From contig JAYGEX010000018.1 in NCBI GenBank assembly GCA_046582185.1, forward strand, positions 62,001-126,000: DNA of 64,000 bases, written 5' to 3'. Position numbers and translations under genes: made by a program. Of the stretch, positions 56,836 to 64,000 are shown piece after piece. The notes under the pieces are model-generated. The model searched no databases, was not told the origin of the DNA, and was given only the letters and a program-made list of their open reading frames with translations. Numbering within the stretch: the stretch's first letter is position 1; each line of letters begins with the position of its first letter. Origin of the DNA: GCA-002726655 sp046582185 (GTDB taxonomy: Bacteria; Pseudomonadota; Gammaproteobacteria; Pseudomonadales; Azotimanducaceae).

Positions 56836-58860
56836 ATGATTAGTTTGATACAGATCCCGCCAATTTTTGGCGTGCTAGGGATAGCTTGTGCCGCCATCAT
56901 CTACATGCTGATGATCAAGTTTCCAGCAGGAAATGAAAAAGTCACCAAAATTGGCGACGCTATTCACGAAGGTGCGATGGTATTTATGCACAGAGAGTAT
57001 TTAATGCTCCTGGCTTTTACCGTCCCACTATTTCTTATTATTTTGGCAACGCCACTGGGCTGGAATACCGCCCTCGCCTTCGCAGTTGGAGCAATTTCCT
57101 CTGCTGTCGCCGGTTATATGGGTATGTTCGCCGCCACCAAGGCGAATGTAAGAACCACGACAGCTGCACAAGATTCCGGTACCGCTGGCGCACTAACGGT
57201 CGCATTCTACGGTGGCTCAATCATGGGCTTGCTGGTCGCATCCCTTGGCCTGATTGGCCTCGGTTCTTTGTATTGGTATTTCGGTGGCGACCCGCACACC
57301 GTCCACGCTATTCACGGCTTCGGCATGGGCGCATCAAGTGTCGCGCTCTTCTCACGCGTAGGCGGCGGCATATTCACCAAGAGTGCTGATATCGGCGCAG
57401 ACCTGGTTGGTAAATTGGAAGCCGGTATTCCTGAAGACGACCCCCGTAACCCAGGCGTCATCGCAGACAACGTCGGTGACAACGTCGGTGATGTGGCCGG
57501 TATGGGTTCAGATATCTTTGAATCTTACTGTGGCGCAATGATCGCGACCATTGCAATCGCATCAACACTTACGGTTGACGCCTTGTTCGGGATTGAAACG
57601 CTTGCACCCGGTTCTGACAGAGCAGCATTAATGTTCTTGCCACTGGCATTGTCTTCACTCGGTCTGATTTGCTCTGTAATAGGCATCCTAATTGTTCGCT
57701 CAATGTCCGGAAAATCTCCTGAAACTGCGCTTAGAATGGGCCACCAAATTTCAGCGGTTGCACTAATCTTCGGCGCATATTTCCTGATGGATTTTGCAGG
57801 AATCTCCATGGGCGTCTGGTGGGCAGTGGTCGCCGGTACAGGTGGTGGCATTATCATTGGCCTGGTAACTGAGTATTACACTTCAAAAGGACCCATTATT
57901 AAGATCGCTGAAGCTGGAAAGACAGGAACAGCCACAGTCATGATTACCGGTCTGGCGGTAGGCATGCAATCGGTTGTTATCCCGGTTCTGGTCATTGCTG
58001 CGATCATTTTTGTATCCACGGAATTAGCCGGCTTGTACGGTGTCGCTATCGCCGCTGTTGGCATGTTGGCAACAGTTGGTATGACTATGGCCCTTGATGC
58101 GTACGGACCGGTTGCAGATAACGCCGGTGGTATCGCGGAAATGGCTGGGCTCGGTGAAGATATCAGAAAGATCACTGATGGCTTGGATGAAGTGGGTAAT
58201 ACAACTGCAGCAATCGGTAAAGGCTTCGCTATCGGTGCAGCAGCATTAGCAGCACTGGCCATTATTGCCGCCTTTGTTGAGACCATGTCGGCCTCAACCC
58301 CGGGCTTCTCCCTGGAGCTATCCAATCCCAAAGTACTCGTTGGATTGTTTATCGGCGGCATGCTGCCATTCCTAATTGCCTCTATCACAATGACCGCAGT
58401 TGGCGATGCAGCAATGGACATGATCGAAGAGATTCGTCGTCAGTTTCGTGAGATCGAAGGACTAATGGAAGGCACAGCTGATCCGGATCACGCCAGGTGT
58501 ATCGATATCGCAACCAAAGCGGCGCTTAGGAAGATGATACTGCCAGGCGTTATCGCGGTGAGCATGCCAGCAATTGTTGGCTTCGGGCTTGGTGCAGAAA
58601 CCCTTGGTGGTATGTTGGCAGGCGCACTTCTTGGTTGTGTATTACTTGCTCTCATGATGGCAAACGCTGGTGGCGCCTGGGACAATGCCAAGAAATACGT
58701 CGAAAAAGGCAATCTCGGTGGCAAAGGTTCTGCCGTACATGAAGCAGTGGTTGTCGGTGATACCGTAGGCGATCCGTTCAAAGATACCTCAGGCCCAGCC
58801 ATGAACATCTTGATCAACGTGATGGCCATTGTCAGCCTGGTGATTGCACCACTGTTGTAA
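56836..58860 (+). CDS. hppA: Membrane-bound ion-pumping pyrophosphatase, K+-dependent type
   Basis: Couples PPi hydrolysis to proton or sodium pumping. The 674-residue protein has about 16 TM helices. The PPi/Mg site is seen in DIGADLVGKLEAGIPEDDPRNPG and IADNVGDNVGDVAGMGSDIFESY, with the second Asp-rich loop in DAYGPVADNAGGIAEMAGL. The motif GNTTAAIGKGFAIG has Ala where K+-independent enzymes have Lys, marking the K+-dependent class. Proton versus sodium cannot be settled by eye. The ATG at 56836 fits family starts. A strong terminator follows. A PPi-type phosphofructokinase lies 1.3 kb downstream. Confidence 0.95.
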   Translation: MISLIQIPPIFGVLGIACAAIIYMLMIKFPAGNEKVTKIGDAIHEGAMVFMHREYLMLLAFTVPLFLIILATPLGWNTALAFAVGAISSAVAGYMGMFAATKANVRTTTAAQDSGTAGALTVAFYGGSIMGLLVASLGLIGLGSLYWYFGGDPHTVHAIHGFGMGASSVALFSRVGGGIFTKSADIGADLVGKLEAGIPEDDPRNPGVIADNVGDNVGDVAGMGSDIFESYCGAMIATIAIASTLTVDALFGIETLAPGSDRAALMFLPLALSSLGLICSVIGILIVRSMSGKSPETALRMGHQISAVALIFGAYFLMDFAGISMGVWWAVVAGTGGGIIIGLVTEYYTSKGPIIKIAEAGKTGTATVMITGLAVGMQSVVIPVLVIAAIIFVSTELAGLYGVAIAAVGMLATVGMTMALDAYGPVADNAGGIAEMAGLGEDIRKITDGLDEVGNTTAAIGKGFAIGAAALAALAIIAAFVETMSASTPGFSLELSNPKVLVGLFIGGMLPFLIASITMTAVGDAAMDMIEEIRRQFREIEGLMEGTADPDHARCIDIATKAALRKMILPGVIAVSMPAIVGFGLGAETLGGMLAGALLGCVLLALMMANAGGAWDNAKKYVEKGNLGGKGSAVHEAVVVGDTVGDPFKDTSGPAMNILINVMAIVSLVIAPLL

Positions 58861-58871
58861 ACACCGCTATT

Positions 58872-58924
58872 AAAAGGGGCCAGGTACACTTTTTATTCTT
58901 AAGTGTGCCTGACCCCTTTTTTTG
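58872..58924 (+). terminator. Rho-independent terminator after hppA
   Basis: AAAAGGGGCCAGG pairs with the CCTGACCCCTTTT side, extended by ACACTT/AAGTGT, around a TTTATTCTT-type loop, and is followed by a T-run. Stem of about 18 bp with one or two mismatches. Confidence 0.85.
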
Positions 58925-58963
58925 TTTTAGAGTAGCGAATGACTATAGATTGGGAAGGAGTAT

Positions 58964-59527
58964 ATGACGAGACTCAGCGAGAAAAATTACCAGCAATTAG
59001 CACCTGAGCAACAATCGCTTTTCGACGAGATTGTTAAGACGCGAAAAATCACGCCAACAGGTCAAATTGGCGGGCCATTTGATCCCTGGCTTCTCAATGC
59101 TGAAATGGGTAAGCGTATCGTCGGTCTTGGCGGCATGTTCCGATTTAGATCATCTGTGGATCGCCGATATATCGAACTGACAATATTAGTCACAGGACAG
59201 TTCTGGCAGGCGCAATTCGAGTGGTATGCACATGAGCCGATGGCGATTGATGCCGGTGTTCCACAAGAAGTCATCGATGCGATTAAGGTCGGTGCAACGC
59301 CCGCCTTCGAACATGAGGAAGATCGAATCACCTATGAGCTTTGTAACGAATTGCATAACAACCATCAGGTATCCGACAAGACCTATGCTGATGCGCTCGA
59401 ACAATTCGGAGAGCAGGGTATATGCGAACTAATCAACCTGGCTGGTTATTACACGATGGTCTCCATGACACTGAACACCTTCAAGGTGGCTCTTCCAGAT
59501 GGAGCTACTTACCCATTCCCAGAATAA
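58964..59527 (+). CDS. Carboxymuconolactone decarboxylase-family protein
   Basis: A 187-residue AhpD/CMD-fold protein. The core motif region is RYIELTILVTGQFWQAQFEWYAHEPMAIDAGVPQEVIDAIK; the classic AhpD CxxC pair is absent, so peroxidase-type activity is unlikely by this motif. A conserved helical tail follows (ELINLAGYYTMVSMTLNTFKVALPDG). The substrate is unknown. GGAAGGAG lies just upstream of the ATG. It sits between the hppA terminator and a small lipoprotein gene. Confidence 0.88.
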   Translation: MTRLSEKNYQQLAPEQQSLFDEIVKTRKITPTGQIGGPFDPWLLNAEMGKRIVGLGGMFRFRSSVDRRYIELTILVTGQFWQAQFEWYAHEPMAIDAGVPQEVIDAIKVGATPAFEHEEDRITYELCNELHNNHQVSDKTYADALEQFGEQGICELINLAGYYTMVSMTLNTFKVALPDGATYPFPE

Positions 59528-59620
59528 CCTAATCCGGCAAGACCTGTAGCTCGACTGGTTCATCTTTGGTTCATCTTGGCTATTTATAATTAGCAGAATT
59601 CTCGATTCAACGGAAAGCCA

Positions 59621-59950
59621 ATGAAACCATTTATCTTGATCAGCCTCCTGGTACTCACCCTCTCCGGGTGCATCTCTTACTCATCTGATGGCGATAGCAG
59701 ACATAACTATATCAATGGCATTGAAACCGGCATAACAACAACAGACTGGCTGGAGCATCGACTGGGCATGCCAAAAAGTGTGCGGACCACAAGCAAGGGC
59801 TCTGAAATCTGGCACTACCAGTTTACCGAAGAAGAGAAGACCCACGTCTCACTTTTTATAATCTTTAGCGTTAACAACGAGAGCCACAGCTCAACAGATT
59901 ACTTCTTTGAAATCGTCGATGGCTTCGTTGACAGCTATTGGCAAGACTAG
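59621..59950 (+). CDS. Small predicted lipoprotein
   Basis: A 109-residue protein with signal peptide and lipobox (LISLLVLTLSGC, Cys17). The mature part has INGIETGITTTDWLEHRLGMPKSVRT followed by SEIWHYQFTEEEKTHVSLFIIF, reminiscent of the BamE/SmpA fold (start of a G-x-T..W...LG.P pattern, then a Tyr-containing strand). It is shorter and diverged, so I give only a lipoprotein call. Likely outer membrane or periplasmic. Confidence 0.75.
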   Translation: MKPFILISLLVLTLSGCISYSSDGDSRHNYINGIETGITTTDWLEHRLGMPKSVRTTSKGSEIWHYQFTEEEKTHVSLFIIFSVNNESHSSTDYFFEIVDGFVDSYWQD

Positions 59951-60004
59951 AAAACCTGCTGCCGATTTCTGTTGGCTTTAAAGTCCGACTCTTCAGGCTT
60001 GCAG

Positions 60005-60134
60005 TTAGTTCCCGTCCGTATATTGTCGAATCTGAATAATAATTGCAAAACCATACTTCCGTTAGCTATATAAAAAAATCACTTACCGGGGAAGTAATAT
60101 CAGCGGCTTCCGTTTCTGGACGAGCACTGGTTAG
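60005..60134 (+). repeat. Dispersed inverted-repeat element, copy at PPi-PFK 3' end
   Basis: Left end TTAGTTCCCGTCCGTATA; right end TTCTGGACGAGCACTGGTTAG. The inner part (CCGTTAGCTATATAAA, then ATCACTTACCGGGGAAGTAA) is almost identical to the copy at 29269-29397, the best-matched pair in the window. The stop codon of the adjoining phosphofructokinase (60131-60133) is inside the right end. Confidence 0.8.
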
Positions 60135-61414
60135 GCCCTAAATTTCTTGAGTTTTTTAGGCACCAACTTGTTATTGAGCCGAACATATTGAGGTAAACCA
60201 TTCTTGTAAGGGGGAGGGTCTTCCCCCTCAATCAATGGTTGCAGATAATCTTTACACTTTGCCGTGATGCCAAAACCATCATTGGCGATGTATGACTTCG
60301 GCATCTTCCTTTCAACATTGGCCACTTTGTCTAAAGGTACTTCACCTATTTCCCAGGAGTACTTCCTGGTTTTTTTTCGTACAATGACAGGCATTACCGC
60401 ATTCTTCCCGGCGACCGCAAACTCAACTGCCGCCTGACCCACCGCATATGCCTGGGCAACGTCGGTCGCAGATGCGATGTGTCTCGCAGATCTTTGCAAA
60501 TAGTCAGCCACAGACCAATGGCATTTATAACCATGGGAGCTTTTAATCATATCCACCAGAGTTGGTGCAACGCCTCCTAATTGAGTGTGACCAAAGGCAT
60601 CCTTGCTACCTGCATCAGCAACGAACGATCCGTCTGCGTATTGAGCGCCCTCCGAGGCTACAATCACACAGTAGCCCACTTTATTAACGGTATCCCTCAC
60701 CTTCTTTAAGAACGTACGTTTGTTAAATGCGATCTCCGGGAAGAGAATAATATGCGGCGGTGCATTTTTAGTATCTTTTGCAAGACCTGCAGCTGCAGCA
60801 ATCCAGCCAGCATGCCTGCCCATGACTTCCAGCACAAAGACCTTGGTGGACGACTCTGCCATTGAAGCAACATCAAGGCCTGCCTCAAGTGTTGATATAG
60901 CAACATATTTTGCAACCGAGCCAAATCCCGGGCAGGTATCAGTGAAGGGTAAATCATTGTCTACAGTTTTGGGAATGCCAATGCAGCTTAATGGATAGCC
61001 CATGCGCTGACTCAGCAATGACACCTTGTTGGCGGTATCCTGGGAATCACCGCCGCCATTGTAGAAAAAATAACCAATATCATGTGCCCTGAAGACATCG
61101 ATAAGTCGTTTATATTCCGCAGGATTGTCATCAATGGACTTCAGCTTGTAGCGGCATGACCCAAAGGCACCGCTTGGCGTATGTCTCAAACCAGCTATCG
61201 CCGCTCGTGACTCAAGAGAGGTATCAATCAGCTCTTCCTTAAGAGCGCCAATGATGCCATTACGACCCGCAAGCACCTTGCCTAGAGAGCGCTCTTTTCT
61301 TGTACTCTCAATCACACCACAAGCAGTAGCATTGATGACAGCGGTTACCCCGCCTGATTGCGCATAGAATACGTTCTTACCCGCGACTTTCCGATTTGCC
61401 ACACTAGTCTCCAA
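60131..61414 (-). CDS. PPi-type 6-phosphofructokinase
   Basis: Phosphorylates fructose-6-P, probably with pyrophosphate instead of ATP. About 427 residues. Active-site motifs: YAQSGGVTAVINATACGVIE, FYNGGGDSQDTANKV and GIPKTVDNDLPFTDTCPGFG. Asp in GGGDS, in place of the Gly of the ATP-type GGDGS, and Lys in GIPKTVDND are the residues that mark PPi dependence. Later motifs: MGRHAGWIAAAAGLA and a long C-terminal extension. The reaction is reversible, so it can serve glycolysis or gluconeogenesis. With hppA 1.3 kb away, the locus suggests a PPi-linked energy economy. Confidence 0.92.
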   Translation of the reverse strand: METSVANRKVAGKNVFYAQSGGVTAVINATACGVIESTRKERSLGKVLAGRNGIIGALKEELIDTSLESRAAIAGLRHTPSGAFGSCRYKLKSIDDNPAEYKRLIDVFRAHDIGYFFYNGGGDSQDTANKVSLLSQRMGYPLSCIGIPKTVDNDLPFTDTCPGFGSVAKYVAISTLEAGLDVASMAESSTKVFVLEVMGRHAGWIAAAAGLAKDTKNAPPHIILFPEIAFNKRTFLKKVRDTVNKVGYCVIVASEGAQYADGSFVADAGSKDAFGHTQLGGVAPTLVDMIKSSHGYKCHWSVADYLQRSARHIASATDVAQAYAVGQAAVEFAVAGKNAVMPVIVRKKTRKYSWEIGEVPLDKVANVERKMPKSYIANDGFGITAKCKDYLQPLIEGEDPPPYKNGLPQYVRLNNKLVPKKLKKFRA

Positions 61415-61437
61415 ACAATTCCCGAAATTACATGTTT

Positions 61438-62574
61438 CTAAATATTTCTAACGGTTTCATCGATCAGCCAATCCACCACGTCGCGGAGTGCCTGCTCAAC
61501 ATCTGCGCCATCATCAATCGACTTCCTGTAAACAAGCAATTGATTATGAGCACTGGTTCCCTCGACCAGAATATTTCTCAGATTCTCAATCTCAGCTACA
61601 CAATCAAGCGCTTCAGCGTCTTCGTAGACGAAGGAGATAATCTCTTCCAATAATTCACTACAAGGAACAACTTCGCCTCTCGCTAGATCTATTAGTCCTT
61701 CATCATACGAATATCGCATCGCACGCCAACGATTCTCGTCAATCAGCATATTTGAATAGACCCGCCATCGCTGATTCTTCTGCCGGGCTCTATATAGCAT
61801 CCGAAGCAAGCATACATTGAGCGCCACAAGGCTCAGACCATGATTGACGTTAGTCACTACGTCCATGATTCGCGTCTCCAATGTCGGGTACTTGGCGCTG
61901 GGGCGTAAATCCCACCAGATCATACTGGCATCCTGCATGACACCGGCATTCACCAAAACCTGCACATGCCTCTCGTATTCCCCAAAACTTGCAAACTGTT
62001 CGGGCAATCCTGTTCTCGGCAGGGCATCGAATACGGTCAAGCGATATGACTTCAGACCTGTATCCTCTCCTTCCCAGAAGGGAGAAGAAGTGGACAGTGA
62101 TAACAAGTGCGGCAAGAAATACGTTAATTGGTTCATCAGATCAATACGCAAATCCGGATTCTCAATGCCTACGTGGGTATGCATGCCGCAAATAAGTAGT
62201 CGTCTCGCGGCTGCCTGCATTTCCTGGGTCAGCTTGCTGTACCTATCCTTCTCGGTCTGTTTTTGATCCAGCCATTTTGCAAACGGATGAGAAGATACTG
62301 CGATAGGTGCAAAACCATATTTACCGCTCACTTCGGCAATAACATTTCTTAGTTTCCTGATCTCCTGCTTCGCCTCATTCACACCCTTACAGACAACCGT
62401 CCCAACTTCTATTTGTGCACGCATCAATTCAGGACTGACGTGCTCCCCCAATTGCGCCGCACACTCATCCAGCAACGATGGCGGCGGATCATCCACAAGA
62501 TCACGGGTTTCCTTGTTCACCAGTAGATATTCTTCTTCCACACCAATGGTAAATGCTGGTTCGAAAAATTTCAT
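61438..62574 (-). CDS. Carboxylate-amine ligase, GCS2 (YbdK-like) family
   Basis: A 378-residue protein of the glutamate-cysteine ligase type 2 group. It starts MKFFEPAFTIGVEEEYLLVNKETRDLV (ATP-site Glu residues). It continues VSPELMRAQIEVGT, LICGMHTHVGIENPDLRIDLMNQL and WWDLRPSAKYPTLETRIMDVV. E. coli YbdK has weak GCL activity, and the natural substrates of this branch are unclear. It is followed on the same strand by the PPi-PFK, 23 bp away, and diverges from the aspartoacylase-like gene. Confidence 0.9.
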   Translation of the reverse strand: MKFFEPAFTIGVEEEYLLVNKETRDLVDDPPPSLLDECAAQLGEHVSPELMRAQIEVGTVVCKGVNEAKQEIRKLRNVIAEVSGKYGFAPIAVSSHPFAKWLDQKQTEKDRYSKLTQEMQAAARRLLICGMHTHVGIENPDLRIDLMNQLTYFLPHLLSLSTSSPFWEGEDTGLKSYRLTVFDALPRTGLPEQFASFGEYERHVQVLVNAGVMQDASMIWWDLRPSAKYPTLETRIMDVVTNVNHGLSLVALNVCLLRMLYRARQKNQRWRVYSNMLIDENRWRAMRYSYDEGLIDLARGEVVPCSELLEEIISFVYEDAEALDCVAEIENLRNILVEGTSAHNQLLVYRKSIDDGADVEQALRDVVDWLIDETVRNI

Positions 62575-62652
62575 TATTCAAATCATCAAAGTCTGGGTCA
62601 CTGATCTATAATACCTTTTTTTCGCGCACCGAAATCAATCAAATTCACCACA

Positions 62653-63678
62653 ATGATGCAGCAGACCCCACAACATTTTCAGTATTGGGATTCCCCCCGC
62701 CCCGAAAAATTAGGCGATAGCCACATCGATTTTCTCCACAGCCTTCAAAGGCCAACCTGGATAACAATTAAAGGCACTGACTCAAGTCGCACGCGCGCCA
62801 TTGTCACCTTGTTACATGGAAATGAGCCATCCGGATTAAAGGCAGTTCATAAGATACTAAAAGAGGGCATTGTCCCAGCGACCGATCTCGTCATTGTTAT
62901 TGCCTCGGTTAACGCTGCACTTCATCCTCCAATTTTGTCGCACCGTTATTTACCCTGGGAGGACGATTTCAACCGCTGCTTTAAGGCACCCGCCAATACC
63001 AATCAAAGAAAATTAGCAGGAGAGCTGGCATCTCGGCTACGGGAATTAAAGCCGGAGGCCATTGTTGATACCCACAATACTTCTGCTCATAGCGACCCTT
63101 TTGCGGTAGCGGTTAATCATGACAAATCTATCTTGCAGATCTCCCAGATATTTACCCGCAAGCTGGTCGTAATAGATCAGCACATGGGTACCCTCATCGA
63201 AAAAACCGATGCGTCAACGCCAATTGTTACCATCGAGTTCGGTAGTTTTATGGATCAGCAAGCCGATCAACTCGCCTATGATAGCCTTGTCTCATTTGTG
63301 TCAGAGGGTCAGTTGTTCGATGTTAAGGTGGAATCATCCCAGATACTGCTCCACCCTCTGCGCCTGGAAATTAGCGAAACCCAGGCAATCCATTATTCGA
63401 GCTCCGTGCAAAATGATGCCGACCTCACCATATTCAACACCATAGACCAATTAAATTTTACTGGCCTCTCTTCCGGCACCAATATCGGTTGGTTAGGGAC
63501 ATCAGGCCTTGATGGCCTCTGTGCAGTCAACGCGGAAGGCGCTGACTTGCTCGATAAGTACTTTCATGAATCCGATGGTTTCCTAACGACTAAACGGGAT
63601 ATAACCATCTTTATGGCGACCACCGATTCATTCATTGCCCGAAAGGATTGCCTGCTCTACTTCACGGATTCAATTTGA
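62653..63678 (+). CDS. Succinylglutamate desuccinylase/aspartoacylase-family protein
   Basis: A 341-residue zinc amidohydrolase-like protein of the M14/AstE group. Zinc ligands: His and Glu in LLHGNEPSG near residue 55 and a His in AIVDTHNTSAHSDPFAV near 138. A conserved Glu follows in VTIEFGSFMD near 196. The C-terminal third (ISETQAIHYSSSVQ onward) may be a beta domain. Substrate unknown; relatives deacylate N-acyl amino acids. It is divergent from the GCS2-like ligase, a pairing I would read as possibly functional. Confidence 0.87.
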   Translation: MMQQTPQHFQYWDSPRPEKLGDSHIDFLHSLQRPTWITIKGTDSSRTRAIVTLLHGNEPSGLKAVHKILKEGIVPATDLVIVIASVNAALHPPILSHRYLPWEDDFNRCFKAPANTNQRKLAGELASRLRELKPEAIVDTHNTSAHSDPFAVAVNHDKSILQISQIFTRKLVVIDQHMGTLIEKTDASTPIVTIEFGSFMDQQADQLAYDSLVSFVSEGQLFDVKVESSQILLHPLRLEISETQAIHYSSSVQNDADLTIFNTIDQLNFTGLSSGTNIGWLGTSGLDGLCAVNAEGADLLDKYFHESDGFLTTKRDITIFMATTDSFIARKDCLLYFTDSI

Positions 63679-63850
63679 GCCGCTTCTATCAAATTAGTTA
63701 TTACATGCATATCAGCAGCTCTGTGATTGCAGGATCGTGAAGTTAGCGCCGCAATGATCTGCCTCGCTTTCATCATATCTGTCGCTATTATTCACCAGCG
63801 CGCTGAAATTCACGTATATCTCATCCGGCTAAACCGACAGGGAAAATGAC

Positions 63851-64000
63851 TCAATCGCGTATTCGTACCGTAAGCACATCACATGTTGAACCATGCAATA
63901 CACTACTGGCGGTTGACCCAAGCAAGAGCTGAAGCCCTGATTGACCATGTGTACCCATCACAATGAGGTCGATACCCAGCTCTTTAACGGTCTCGTGAAT
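63851..64000 (-). CDS. Universal stress protein UspA family (C-terminal part, cut by window edge)
   Basis: The last 49 codons of a minus-strand gene entering from the right edge. The translation IDLIVMGTHGQSGLQLLLGSTASSVLHGSTCDVLTVRI is the Usp C-terminal ATP-binding motif (G-x2-G-x9-G-S/T). The gene ends in TGA at 63853..63851. The 170 bp between it and the aspartoacylase-like gene hold nothing recognisable. Confidence 0.9.
   Translation of the reverse strand: MHETVKELGIDLIVMGTHGQSGLQLLLGSTASSVLHGSTCDVLTVRIRD

Overview
The window looks like part of a free-living, moderate-GC gammaproteobacterial chromosome, most like Pseudomonadales and relatives. Several blocks match gene orders I recall from Pseudomonas: rpoD-dnaG-yqeY-rpsU facing tsaD-folB; coq7-speD-osmC/yhfA-crp-trpC-trpD-trpG; amgK-murU divergent from lptD-surA-pdxA-rsmA-apaH; and aroQ-accB-accC-prmA-DUF3426-dusB-fis-purH-purD. 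There is no transposase, integrase, prophage or CRISPR array. Nearly all coding sequence is housekeeping.

Layout: 0-5.2 kb holds the end of a shape operon (mreC start, mreB) divergent from gatCAB. 5.2-12.4 kb holds a DUF1499 membrane protein, an SDR oxidoreductase, an LTA-synthase-like phosphotransferase, an amidohydrolase and a GT2-GtrA fusion. At 12.47-12.83 kb a tRNA-Ile(CAU) gene is split in its anticodon loop by a 279-nt group I intron. 12.9-19.3 kb is the rpoD/dnaG/rpsU macromolecular synthesis region and tsaD-folB. 19.4-23.7 kb is an RND efflux pair. 23.8-27.0 kb is locally degraded: a 5'-truncated adhesin fragment abuts a SPOR gene, and a cyclic-nucleotide/rhodanese gene carries two in-frame TAA codons. 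27-37 kb holds hinT, coq7, speD, yhfA, crp, trpCDGE, rpe and the murU-amgK cell-wall recycling pair. 37-45 kb is the lptD-surA-pdxA-rsmA-apaH-cca run. 45-54 kb holds purD, purH, fis, dusB, prmA, accC, accB and aroQ, with a stand-alone DsbD alpha domain. 54-64 kb holds lipoproteins, DUF2333, a K+-dependent-type membrane pyrophosphatase, a PPi-type phosphofructokinase, a GCS2 ligase, an aspartoacylase-like enzyme and the end of a universal stress protein.

The main unexplained structure is a dispersed repeat family of roughly 90-130 bp. Its terminal inverted repeats resemble TTAGTTCTTGTCC/GGACAAGAACTAA, and it has an inner CACTTAC-GGAAGTAA motif. Two head-to-tail pairs sit between divergent genes (mreB/gatC and yhfA/crp). 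Single copies or lone ends sit at gene 3' ends, where they contain the stop codons of speD, trpC, accB and the PPi-PFK. The clearest special feature is the intron-containing tRNA-Ile2 gene.

All calls come from reading translations and motifs by eye; no database search or structure prediction was run.
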